43,784 bases of DNA, from IMG/VR virus record IMGVR_UViG_3300031223_000013, positions 1 to 43,784 of that record, one strand, 5' to 3'. Each line of letters begins with the position of its first letter. Positions within the stretch are counted from its first letter, which is position 1. A model generated the notes under the pieces. It searched no databases. It saw only the letters and a program-made list of their open reading frames with translations, and had not been told where the DNA came from. Position numbers and translations under genes: made by a program. Positions 1 to 6,931 of this stretch are shown here, one piece after another. Source of the stretch: a virus.

Positions 1-1
1 T

Positions 2-454
2 TATTGGCTTAAAGTTTGGTACTGCACAGACAGTTGGGTTGGTACACGTGCATACTTTTTAGACGGTAAATTAGTAGCAATATCAACACAAAGTGGCCGA
101 AAGTCGAGCGAGCTGTTTAAGTTTACATCAGGACCCATAGTAGCTGAACTAATAGGATATCTAAAAAGTCTAGAAGAAACAGTGGAGGTCTACGACACAA
201 TTACAGACTTGGACACAGTTATACCAAACATGTACAGACTACAATACAACTCCCAAATATTACACACAACTGCAATGTATGGTGACATCAAGGTTAAAAT
301 TATTCGAAAGAGATACCCGTGGTCAAACGACAAGTCAAACCATGACTATTTTCATACTGTTGAAATTGAACTTAAACCAGGTCAGCGCAGGACTGTGCAT
401 GTCAACGAGTTGGCTTTTGAATACTGTAGCGTTACAAATGGACTTACTGTATAA
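2..454 (+). CDS. C-terminal part of an unknown protein, cut by the window edge
   Basis: The frame is open from base 2 to the TAA at 452-454, so about 150 residues of a longer protein are visible. The only in-frame start candidate, a GTG at 182, lies inside an unbroken reading frame and is not a believable start. The visible part looks soluble and mixed in secondary structure (for example VWYCTDSWVGTRAYFLDGK near its beginning and TVHVNELAFEYCSV near its end). I do not recognise the family. It lies just upstream of the cargo-protein cluster, and a candidate late promoter follows its stop, so it probably ends a transcription unit. Confidence 0.75.
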   Translation, partial: YWLKVWYCTDSWVGTRAYFLDGKLVAISTQSGRKSSELFKFTSGPIVAELIGYLKSLEETVEVYDTITDLDTVIPNMYRLQYNSQILHTTAMYGDIKVKIIRKRYPWSNDKSNHDYFHTVEIELKPGQRRTVHVNELAFEYCSVTNGLTV

Positions 455-473
455 GTTAATCATTGCAACTTGT

Positions 474-494
474 TTATACATATTCTAATTAAAG
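474..494 (+). promoter_or_regulatory. candidate late promoter, weak match
   Basis: TTATACATATTCTAATTAAAG lies about 20 bases before the tagged gene at 515. It matches the better copies of GTATACATATTA at 2455, 9140 and 41635 in the TATACATATT core. Assignment as a promoter is inference from recurrence and placement only. Confidence 0.35.
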
Positions 495-514
495 CACCAA
501 ATAAATAGCAAAAC

Positions 515-1585
515 ATGCGTAAGTTTACTACTAAGATTAATGAATCTGAATCATCTATGACGTTTGACGATATGCTTTTAGAACTGCAAGGTTCGGGTTT
601 TATTATTCAAGAACTAAAACCAGGCTTAGTATATGAAGCAACACGGTCTAGCTTAACGATAAAGATTGAATGGGATGGTCAAAGAGAAGAAACAGTTAAG
701 GTTCAATCTAGTCAAGAAGATATGACAACAGAATGGCACCAAATGTCAATTGACAATATCGTGCTTTACTTAGACGGTCTAGAGGATGACACTACAGACA
801 ACGAAACCATTTCAGAACAGGCAAAAGATCGGATAACGCTAAAACAGGGTGAAGTGTATCTAATTAGCAAAGGCTCAATAGAGGCATATCATACATACAT
901 TGGATTCCGCAAAGACATGCACGAATTTGATAATTCTGGCACAGTCATCAAGCTTAGACCAGAAGAAATAACACCAGCAACAGTTATATTAGAGCACAGA
1001 ACGGTTGCTGCATTCTTGTCTGAGCAAGGTTATAGCCATATGCAAACTTCTAGTATGACAACAAACAACAAACATAAAAATATGAAATCATTATCACAAA
1101 GACTAAATGAAAGTCTAGGTTCTGCAAACTCTTCGTTTATGCTTAAACGAAAGGCAACAGTACAAGAAATTATTGAACTAGCAGGTAGCTTTACTAATGA
1201 TGACATTTCCAACATTGCAAAAGAAACTGAGGACCCGATGGAGGCTGCACAGCGTGTACTTGCTTGGTTAGACAACCAGCAGTGTCTGGCTTTTGGTCAA
1301 ATGCTAAAGTCATTCCGATTTGACAATGTTAGAGACATGGTTGGTGTTAGAGCAACAGGAAAAGTTGCACTACTGCTTGAAGGCTTAAATGAAGCAATGA
1401 CTATTAACATTAAAAAGTTAACGTCAATAGCAAAAGAGGCTGGTGAAACAAATCCAAAAAGTAAGAAAGAACTAAACGGTCTTGCAATTAAATACGGTAA
1501 CAAGGTGCCAGCAACTGAAGTTATAAAAATACTAAAAAGTTACGACATGTCTGAACTTATGGCGTCCGTTAATGAAAACAAATAA
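515..1585 (+). CDS. capsid-targeted cargo protein with a second internal targeting tag
   Basis: The 356-residue product begins MRKFTTKINES, which resembles T4 capsid-targeting sequences (T4 internal proteins begin MKTYQEFI.EA) that are cut by prohead protease after (L/I)xE; the predicted cut is after Ile-Asn-Glu at residues 8-10. A second complete tag, MKSLSQRLNES, starts at residue 190 (base 1082), preceded by an A-rich stretch that looks like a normal gene leader read through in frame. Residues about 215-270 form a helical domain (TVQEIIELAGSF...) similar to two regions of the 553-residue cargo protein at 2797. No enzyme motif is recognised. It is probably a virion internal protein made late; ATG at 515 is the start that puts the tag at the N-terminus. 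Confidence 0.85.
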   Translation: MRKFTTKINESESSMTFDDMLLELQGSGFIIQELKPGLVYEATRSSLTIKIEWDGQREETVKVQSSQEDMTTEWHQMSIDNIVLYLDGLEDDTTDNETISEQAKDRITLKQGEVYLISKGSIEAYHTYIGFRKDMHEFDNSGTVIKLRPEEITPATVILEHRTVAAFLSEQGYSHMQTSSMTTNNKHKNMKSLSQRLNESLGSANSSFMLKRKATVQEIIELAGSFTNDDISNIAKETEDPMEAAQRVLAWLDNQQCLAFGQMLKSFRFDNVRDMVGVRATGKVALLLEGLNEAMTINIKKLTSIAKEAGETNPKSKKELNGLAIKYGNKVPATEVIKILKSYDMSELMASVNENK

Positions 1586-2423
1586 AAAGACAATGACTGA
1601 ATTACAGAAAAAGATTAAGTCAACGAGGATTGGCGACGTCAGAAGAAACATTACACAGTTAGAAGAACTGCTAAGGCTATTTGCTTTAGAATTTTCAAAC
1701 ACTGAGAGCAAGCAATCTGGCGCAGCTGGTGGTTGGTCTGGCACGATGCGATCTTCGCAATCTGGTCAGGCAATATCTATATTGACTAACGGGGTCCATC
1801 GAGGTGGCCAGCATAGTTTTGATAGATCATATCTAATTCAAATTAAAGTCGGCGGTGCCTTACCATTCGAGCAGAAAAAGCTTGCTCTAGACTTAGCCAA
1901 ACAAATATTGTCTAAATTTACTTTTATTACTGAATATGGTGATAGTAGTATAGAAGAAACTAACGGCACAAATTGGTCTTCAGTAATGTTATTACCTGCC
2001 ACAGATAGTGACGATACAAGCTACGCATGGAAAGGGGTTAATAAATTAAAGGAAATTAAATCAGTAAACGAATTAACAAAAATGAAATCACTAAGAAATC
2101 ACATCACGGAATCTTTTGTTAACGAAGCAAAAATCGCACCAAAAAAGACAACAGTTGACAAATTTTTCCTGTGGTACACTGGAGGAGAAAAAAATTGGGA
2201 AAAGCAAGGCAGCGATATAGAAACATCTATGACAATAGACGGCGAACACGCCGAAGATGATGGCACCGAAGGTCTAAGTACAAAGCGTTTCTTATGGAAA
2301 AACCGCAATACCGCAATAGAAGTAGAAATTAACGATTTCGGTAACGTATACGATCACAGTTTTACTGTTGGCGGAAAAGAAATTTCAATTGACGCTACAA
2401 ACGAATTCGACAAACTATTATAA
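1572..2423 (+). CDS. probable cargo protein with an internal targeting tag
   Basis: The gene encodes up to 283 residues and overlaps the previous gene by 14 bases if ATG 1572 is used; ATG 1593 (MTELQKKIKS), just after the previous stop, is an equally good start. The N-terminal half (about 170 residues) is not a recognisable tag. At residue 171 (base 2082) a full tag, MKSLRNHITESFVNEA, appears in frame with two possible (I/V)xE cuts, followed by a roughly 100-residue C-terminal domain rich in charged and aromatic residues. The inner ATG could also serve as an independent start. I see no enzyme motif. Its position among tagged genes argues for a packaged protein or two fused proteins. Confidence 0.8.
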   Translation: MKTNKKTMTELQKKIKSTRIGDVRRNITQLEELLRLFALEFSNTESKQSGAAGGWSGTMRSSQSGQAISILTNGVHRGGQHSFDRSYLIQIKVGGALPFEQKKLALDLAKQILSKFTFITEYGDSSIEETNGTNWSSVMLLPATDSDDTSYAWKGVNKLKEIKSVNELTKMKSLRNHITESFVNEAKIAPKKTTVDKFFLWYTGGEKNWEKQGSDIETSMTIDGEHAEDDGTEGLSTKRFLWKNRNTAIEVEINDFGNVYDHSFTVGGKEISIDATNEFDKLL

Positions 2424-2437
2424 CAACTTGTTATAGC
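2421..2437 (+). terminator. possible small hairpin after the gene ending at 2423
   Basis: TATAACAA and TTGTTATA form a perfect 8-base inverted repeat around one base, followed after a few bases by GATTTTTT. This may be a weak terminator or just an AT-rich palindrome; it lies directly before a candidate late promoter. Confidence 0.3.
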
Positions 2438-2454
2438 ATTGATTTTTTAAACAA

Positions 2455-2470
2455 GTATACATATATATAT
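2455..2470 (+). promoter_or_regulatory. candidate late promoter
   Basis: GTATACATATATATAT lies about 30 bases upstream of the tagged gene at 2496. It shares GTATACATAT with the copies at 9140 and 41635. Calling it a promoter is inference from the repeated motif upstream of virion-type genes. Confidence 0.45.
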
Positions 2471-2495
2471 CAATAACTTAAATTAAAGTAAAACA

Positions 2496-2783
2496 ATGAA
2501 ATCACTAAGCAATCATATTAACGAATCAATGAGCGATACCAAATCGTTTGACTCTGAAAACATAAACGAATCTGCAATTATGGATGTCGTGTCTACAATG
2601 ACAACAAAAGAATTAGAAATGCTTGTCGGGGCAATAGGGTCAATAGGTCTTATCGCCAGCGCTACAGCAATGACTAAATTAGTTAGTTTCGTAAAAAAGA
2701 AAGGTGGTGCAACATCAAAAACTGTACTAGGAGCAATAGAAAAACTAGGTTTGGCTGCCGGCTCTGCTTCACAAATCAAATAA
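2496..2783 (+). CDS. small capsid-targeted cargo protein
   Basis: This 95-residue protein begins MKSLSNHINES, and a second site, ENINES, lies at residues 22-27, so a gp21-like protease could remove about 25 residues in two steps. The rest contains a hydrophobic, glycine-rich central stretch (LVGAIGSIGLIASATAMTKL, about residues 43-62) that could insert in a membrane or pack as a helical hairpin, then a basic segment (VKKKGGATSK). A small, cleaved, amphipathic protein packaged with DNA fits a T4 internal-protein role, but no homolog is recognised. It lies between other tagged genes with short spacers and has no Shine-Dalgarno sequence. Confidence 0.85.
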   Translation: MKSLSNHINESMSDTKSFDSENINESAIMDVVSTMTTKELEMLVGAIGSIGLIASATAMTKLVSFVKKKGGATSKTVLGAIEKLGLAAGSASQIK

Positions 2784-2796
2784 AACACAAAAACTC

Positions 2797-4458
2797 ATGA
2801 AATCACTATCACAAAAAATAAATGAAGCACTTCTTAACGAAGAAAAAAAGATCAACAGCAAAGAAGAATTTAAAGAATATGTTGACAAAGTATTGAAAAA
2901 AGCACATGGTGATGACTTTGATCAGGACATAGCAACGAAACTAATTGACGACTTGTCTGGTGATGTTGAAAACGATGACTGGTCTGAAGCAATTGGTCGA
3001 TTCCAGTCAGGCTTAGGTGAAAGTGTTGATCCGATGAACGAATCAGTACAAGATAAGATGGTTAAGGCAATGATTAAGGACAACAAAAACTTTAAGTGGC
3101 TTAATACAGAATTAGGTAAAGATTTTAGCATGTCAGAACTTAAAGCTTCATTAGAAAAAGAAGGCTATAGTTCAGAGTACGAGAAATACGCAAAAAAGTA
3201 CAATGTTTCTGAAAGTGCAAATGCAATGACAATAAAAGAAGTAATTAATATTGCAGCTCAATACTCTTCTGAAGATATGGACGACGTAGCAGATGCCGGC
3301 ATACCATTGCAGGATGCAATCGAAATTATGGCTGAAAGAATGGCAAGGAGTGAAGCCGCAATGTTTCGTAAAGAAATGTCAAAGTATACAATCACTGAAG
3401 ATGCAGAAGAAGTATATGCACTAGACAATGCAGCTTTCGTTAAGGACCTTGGCATTGAAACTATTGGCTCAGCAGAGTATGACAGACTAATACAAATAGG
3501 AACTAAAAAGTTTGGCCCACTTTCAGTAAAGGCTGCAATAGCAACAATTACTGATGAGGCAGACATTGTATATGAAAACTTAACGACTGGTGATAGAGTA
3601 CAAACCAATATGGGGCTTGGTACTGTTAATGCAATTGTTAATGGCACTGATATTGAAGTTACGCTTGATGATGCAGTCGATGGTGCAGGTGAAAAGGTTG
3701 CAACGTTTGACATATCAGAACTAGAAGTATATGCTGAATCACTGTATGAATCACTGTCAAACAGAGAAAAAACTTTAGCAACAAGGGCTGCAACGTTATT
3801 CTATGCAATCAGTGAGTCATCAAACAAATTTGCAGCGTATACTGCAAACGACCTAATAGTCAAATATGCGCATGACGATGGTGATGAGGTTGAAATGATG
3901 ATTGGTCGTCAATTGTCAGAGGGCAACATGACAATGTTTGAACTAACAAAGCTAGTCGAAGAACTAGTAAAACTTGCCAGTAAGTACAGTATCAACATTT
4001 CTGAAAACTTAACAGTTGGTGATAGAGTTGAAACCAATATGGGTCTTGGTACGGTTAATGCAATTGTTAATGGCACTGATATTGAAGTTGCACTAGATGA
4101 TGCAGTTGATGGTGCAGGTGAAAAGGTTGCCATGTTTGACCTGGACGACATAACAATGATTAACGAAAGTTTTTCATCAACAGATGTTGTATTCTTAGCA
4201 GGCAAATATTGCCCGCATGTCGATTTTAGCTTTCTCTTAAATAATCCACTGCCGGTAGACGAAATGATTACAAAGGCTGCAGAATGTATGGATGAAAAAG
4301 ACGCTAAGCTATTCAAAAATGTAGCAAATAAAAGATTTACAGGTAAAGGCAACCGTGGTAAAGATAATGCTAAAGCGAAATTTGCTCATAAGTTAATGGA
4401 CAGTCGTGACCTTTCCGAATCTGCAAGGCGTTTAAATAGAGGCAATATAATAAATTAA
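2797..4458 (+). CDS. large capsid-targeted cargo protein with duplicated SH3-like module
   Basis: The 553-residue protein starts MKSLSQKINEALLNEEKK, a targeting tag with a predicted cut after Ile-Asn-Glu (residues 8-10). Residues about 260-305 and 403-448 are near-identical copies of a 46-residue module (GDRVxTNMGLGTVNAIVNG...) with the look of a small SH3/KOW-like beta barrel. Two helical segments, beginning near residues 146 (MTIKEVINIAAQYSSEDM) and 463 (SSTDVVFLAGKYC), resemble each other and a domain of the protein at 515. Several further (I/L/V)xE-S/A sites occur, for example MINESF just after the second module, so multiple cleavage is possible. It looks like a cargo or scaffold-type protein built by module duplication. 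No catalytic motif is seen. Confidence 0.85.
   Translation: MKSLSQKINEALLNEEKKINSKEEFKEYVDKVLKKAHGDDFDQDIATKLIDDLSGDVENDDWSEAIGRFQSGLGESVDPMNESVQDKMVKAMIKDNKNFKWLNTELGKDFSMSELKASLEKEGYSSEYEKYAKKYNVSESANAMTIKEVINIAAQYSSEDMDDVADAGIPLQDAIEIMAERMARSEAAMFRKEMSKYTITEDAEEVYALDNAAFVKDLGIETIGSAEYDRLIQIGTKKFGPLSVKAAIATITDEADIVYENLTTGDRVQTNMGLGTVNAIVNGTDIEVTLDDAVDGAGEKVATFDISELEVYAESLYESLSNREKTLATRAATLFYAISESSNKFAAYTANDLIVKYAHDDGDEVEMMIGRQLSEGNMTMFELTKLVEELVKLASKYSINISENLTVGDRVETNMGLGTVNAIVNGTDIEVALDDAVDGAGEKVAMFDLDDITMINESFSSTDVVFLAGKYCPHVDFSFLLNNPLPVDEMITKAAECMDEKDAKLFKNVANKRFTGKGNRGKDNAKAKFAHKLMDSRDLSESARRLNRGNIIN
3574..3711 (+). repeat. 138-base internal duplication, copy 1
   Basis: This copy encodes residues about 260-305 of the cargo protein at 2797. 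By eye it differs from the copy at 4003-4140 at about 13 of 138 positions, with no gaps. Confidence 0.9.
4003..4140 (+). repeat. 138-base internal duplication, copy 2
   Basis: This is the second in-frame copy of the SH3-like module, 429 bases downstream of copy 1. The high identity suggests a recent duplication or gene conversion between copies. Confidence 0.9.
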
Positions 4459-4478
4459 TACAAACACTCGACAAAAAT

Positions 4479-4703
4479 ATGAACACTTTACAATCAAGAC
4501 TAAATGAAAGCTTCACGACAAATGAAGGTATCAGCAACACAAAAAACAAAATGGAACCCGCAGATCGTAAGGCCCTGGTTGGCATGTCAACCATTGAGGC
4601 TAAAGAATATTTAGAATTTCAAGGCTATGCACCTGCTTTTGTGAACAAGACGCTAATGAAAATGGTTAATGAAGGTAGTGTTAATATGATGCAAATGGAC
4701 TAG
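4479..4703 (+). CDS. small capsid-targeted cargo protein
   Basis: The 74-residue product begins MNTLQSRLNESFTTNEG, with a predicted cut after Leu-Asn-Glu at residues 8-10 and possibly a second near TNE. Its C-terminal 40 residues (KMEPADRKALVGMSTIEAKEYLEFQGYAPAFVNKTLMKM in outline) closely resemble the C-terminus of the next gene's product (EMDPADFGALMGM...YLDSKGYAPSFIETTLSKM). After trimming, little more than that shared domain would remain, so the domain is probably the functional unit, perhaps a small three-helix binding domain. No known family is recognised. Confidence 0.85.
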   Translation: MNTLQSRLNESFTTNEGISNTKNKMEPADRKALVGMSTIEAKEYLEFQGYAPAFVNKTLMKMVNEGSVNMMQMD

Positions 4704-4756
4704 TCTTTCTTAAAAAGTAGGGCCTAAATAATTAACACAAACATAAAACATAAAAA

Positions 4757-5857
4757 ATGAAATCATTAAAATCACTTATTAACGAAAGCTTTGTAATAAA
4801 CGAAGCTTTCAGGTCTAAAATTATAAATGATCTTTTTAGTGCAAACCTAAAAAACAAGGAAATTCTTAAGCTAACATTTAATCAAAACCTAAATGCGCCT
4901 CTTAGTGAAATTCGTGACAGTGACAATAGCCTACCTGCTAACGCAGAAGATGCAATTAAAAGCTTAGATTCAATAAACAACTCTAAAGAAGTTAAATTCA
5001 TAGTCTTAACTAACCCAAAGACTAATGAAATTATTGCAATCGTTAGAGGCCAACAAAAAGATGGCAAAAAACTAATCAAGTTAATCTATTCAACTAAAAA
5101 GTCTAAGAAGTCAGACGAAGAAAGATTAAGAGGTGCAATGGCTAACAAAAAAGCAGTTAAGGGTTACGCGCTGACAGCAGACGCAAAGTATGTAGAAGCA
5201 TTCGACGAAAAGAAAAAGATACAACGTGCTAGCTATATGTACGACGATCCACTAAAAGTAGCAAAAAGAAGAAGAGATTATAAAATAAATAGCAAGAAAA
5301 CTGTACATAGTGAAAGAAACGCTGAACTTCAGGCAGGAAGCCACCCAGATATGTCAACTTCTGGCTGGTACTTTCCACCCTTTAGGGCTACATACCAAAA
5401 GCACAAACTTTTCATGAATCTGTCTAAGGATCGAGAAGGTGATATTGAGTTATCGATTGAAGTTGGTGAACCTGGTACTGGTTTTTATGCTGGTGCATTT
5501 AATTTTGTATTAGATTACAAAATGAAAATGCAAGAAATGACACAAAGCCCTGAAGAATCTAACATAGACGGCTTTGGACTTAACGAGTTCTTGAACAAGA
5601 TCATAGCAAGAAAAGGTTATTGGTTTGGTACAGACACTGCAGCTGACCCCGAAGAACTTGCTAGTGTAAACGTAGACAATTCTGGTGAACTTGCTAGAAT
5701 TAATAAACTTAAAAACAACACTAAAACCGAAATGGATCCTGCAGATTTTGGTGCCCTAATGGGAATGGCGTCTAAAGAAGAAGCACAGTCATACCTAGAC
5801 TCAAAAGGATATGCCCCTAGTTTTATTGAGACTACACTGTCTAAGATGAAATTTTAA
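4757..5857 (+). CDS. capsid-targeted cargo protein, 366 residues
   Basis: The protein begins MKSLKSLINESFVINEA with two consecutive Ile-Asn-Glu sites, at residues 8-10 and 14-16. The middle is lysine-rich and mixed in structure; residues about 75-95 (VKFIVLTNPKTNEIIAIVRG) look like a beta hairpin and residues about 115-185 are very basic, which could bind nucleic acid. The C-terminal 40 residues repeat the domain that makes up most of the preceding gene's product. A strong terminator follows 19 bases after the stop. The function is unknown; the tag and position argue for a packaged, possibly injected protein. Confidence 0.88.
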   Translation: MKSLKSLINESFVINEAFRSKIINDLFSANLKNKEILKLTFNQNLNAPLSEIRDSDNSLPANAEDAIKSLDSINNSKEVKFIVLTNPKTNEIIAIVRGQQKDGKKLIKLIYSTKKSKKSDEERLRGAMANKKAVKGYALTADAKYVEAFDEKKKIQRASYMYDDPLKVAKRRRDYKINSKKTVHSERNAELQAGSHPDMSTSGWYFPPFRATYQKHKLFMNLSKDREGDIELSIEVGEPGTGFYAGAFNFVLDYKMKMQEMTQSPEESNIDGFGLNEFLNKIIARKGYWFGTDTAADPEELASVNVDNSGELARINKLKNNTKTEMDPADFGALMGMASKEEAQSYLDSKGYAPSFIETTLSKMKF

Positions 5858-5875
5858 GTTATAAAAAGTAAAATT

Positions 5876-5902
5876 GCCTGCAATAAGTTGCAGGCTTTTT
5901 TG
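5876..5902 (+). terminator. rho-independent terminator of the cargo cluster
   Basis: GCCTGCAA and TTGCAGGC form a perfect 8-base stem around a four-base loop, followed by a run of T. It ends the tagged-gene unit. Confidence 0.9.
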
Positions 5903-5914
5903 TGTCTAAAATGT

Positions 5915-5973
5915 AAAATTTAACACTTTAAATTGTCATGCAACAACTAATTGTTATATATTTATATAACAAT
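5915..5973 (+). promoter_or_regulatory. early promoter repeat, copy 1
   Basis: This copy contains AAAATTTAACACTTTAAATT, then TTG (5933-5935), 21 bases and TATATTTA (5957-5964), which fits the Bacteroidota TTG/TAnnTTTG pattern except for the last base. The -7 region sits inside a perfect palindrome, TTGTTATATA-TT-TATATAACAA (5951-5972). The same block recurs upstream of five more small genes. Confidence 0.8.
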
Positions 5974-5991
5974 AAAAAACTAATACTAATT

Positions 5992-6246
5992 ATGATCACT
6001 AAAACAATAATTGAAACCAACGAATCAGGACAGATTATTTATTCAGATGGCAAACCAAAATTTAGGACACAAAAACAAACGGCTAATCAATTCGCTAAAG
6101 AGAAACTATTAAGTTCTATGTCCTCTGCTTTTTTTTGGTCTGAAGATCATGACGCAACAGATGGTATGACGGATAAAGAAATCATTGCAATTAATGAACA
6201 ACTAGAAAAAAGATATAATTCAGTACGAAAGTACTTAGGCTTATAA
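5992..6246 (+). CDS. small early protein of unknown function
   Basis: The start is taken as ATG 5992 (MITKTIIETNESGQIIYSDG), giving 84 residues. An upstream in-frame ATG at 5938 lies inside the promoter repeat and would encode the palindrome, so it is rejected. The product is charged, with a likely beta hairpin at the N-terminus and a C-terminal helix (KEIIAINEQLEKRYNSVRKYLGL). I recognise no family. It sits alone between promoter copies 1 and 2, typical of a short early gene that modulates the host. Confidence 0.75.
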   Translation: MITKTIIETNESGQIIYSDGKPKFRTQKQTANQFAKEKLLSSMSSAFFWSEDHDATDGMTDKEIIAINEQLEKRYNSVRKYLGL

Positions 6247-6255
6247 TATCTTTTT

Positions 6256-6310
6256 TGACAATTTAAAGTGTAACAATTTTCTTTTGAAAATTTAACACTT
6301 TAAATTGTCA
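6256..6310. repeat. 16-base inverted repeat spanning the promoter copy 2 upstream box
   Basis: TGACAATTTAAAGTGT (6256-6271) is the exact reverse complement of ACACTTTAAATTGTCA (6295-6310), and the spacer holds a second nested palindrome around AATTTTCTTTTGAAAATT. RNA from the upstream gene could fold into a long hairpin here, and the repeat also places two copies of the promoter's upstream box in opposite orientation. Confidence 0.75.
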
Positions 6311-6344
6311 TATAACCACTAATTGTTATATATTTATATAACAA
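6286..6344 (+). promoter_or_regulatory. early promoter repeat, copy 2
   Basis: GAAAATTTAACACTTTAAAT is followed by TTG, a spacer and the TATATATTTATATAAC palindrome. It drives the 59-residue gene at 6360. It is nearly identical to copies 1 and 3. Confidence 0.8.
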
Positions 6345-6359
6345 AGAAAAACACTTATC

Positions 6360-6539
6360 ATGACAATCAGCAACTTAAATAAAAAATTCGATTCTTTAAA
6401 TAAAAAATATGTAAAACTTGATAAAACTTGGTCAAAAGATATGACTGATTTTGATGAGATGGATTTATCTGAAAAATTAGAAAACATACAAATAGAAATG
6501 AGTAGAGTAGCTGCAAAAATAGAAGAATTAGAAAACTAA
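6360..6539 (+). CDS. 59-residue acidic coiled-coil protein
   Basis: ATG 6360 lies 16 bases after promoter copy 2 and opens a frame of 60 codons ending in TAA. The product starts MTISNLNKKFDSLNKKYVKL and is almost wholly helical and charged; the second half (LSEKLENIQIEMSRVAAKIEEL) has heptad-like leucine and isoleucine spacing, so a short coiled coil is likely. The same promoter-to-ATG arrangement as its neighbours makes it a believable early gene. The function is unknown. Confidence 0.7.
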   Translation: MTISNLNKKFDSLNKKYVKLDKTWSKDMTDFDEMDLSEKLENIQIEMSRVAAKIEELEN

Positions 6540-6555
6540 AAACAATATCAAGAGG

Positions 6556-6792
6556 ATGAATATAAAAACAAGAGGTTACCTACCTAAAGACGTTGAACGC
6601 TCTAATTTATATGGAATTAGATTAGAGCATAAATTAGATTTAAACAATGCACAAATTTATAACGAGAATATTCATAGTAAACATTCATTTATTTATGGAA
6701 CTTTTTACAAAGAAACTAATATTATACAGATAGAATTTAATGTTAAAAAGTTAATAAAATTTGTGGTTAAAGAATTTATACTAAAACTATGA
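6556..6792 (+). CDS. small unknown protein
   Basis: The 78-residue frame starts at ATG 6556, only 16 bases after the previous stop. The product (MNIKTRGYLPKDVERSNLYG...) is basic and beta-rich in its middle, with FIYGTFYKETNIIQIEFNVK looking like strands. A coding-like segment in another frame follows at 6809-6931, so this gene may be the front part of a longer protein broken by a frameshift. No family is recognised. Confidence 0.5.
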   Translation: MNIKTRGYLPKDVERSNLYGIRLEHKLDLNNAQIYNENIHSKHSFIYGTFYKETNIIQIEFNVKKLIKFVVKEFILKL

Positions 6793-6808
6793 ACGAATTG
6801 AAATTTAG

Positions 6809-6931
6809 TTGCAGTATTTCTACAATCTCAGCGACTTTGACAAAGAAGAGCTTGACGAGTATATTGAAGATGTTAAATTTGAAACACCTTTATTTGATTC
6901 ATTTACTAAAAACTTATATAACAATGGATAA
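6809..6931 (+). pseudogene. possible remnant of a frameshifted gene end
   Basis: In the frame at 6809-6931 the translation LQYFYNLSDFDKEELDEYIE continues into an acidic, protein-like tail ending in TAA, but the frame has a TAG at 6806 and no ATG. The overlapping ATG frame at 6789-6980 reads as low-complexity sequence and is less convincing. A frameshift and a nonsense change relative to the gene at 6556 would explain both, but without a homolog this remains a guess. Confidence 0.35.

Noticed and set aside
182-454. Complete 90-residue gene starting at GTG 182
   Set aside because: The frame is open back to base 2 with protein-like sequence, so this is the end of a longer gene cut by the window edge.
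3258-4352. Minus-strand frames over the cargo genes (151 and 147 residues)
   Set aside because: They are serine- and valine-rich mirror translations of repetitive plus-strand coding sequence, with no leader or family match.
5938-5991. N-terminal extensions of the genes at 5992, 7742 and 24999 into their upstream regions
   Set aside because: The extra codons lie in the near-identical promoter repeat and would encode the palindrome (LYIYIT-like peptides); conservation there is at DNA level.
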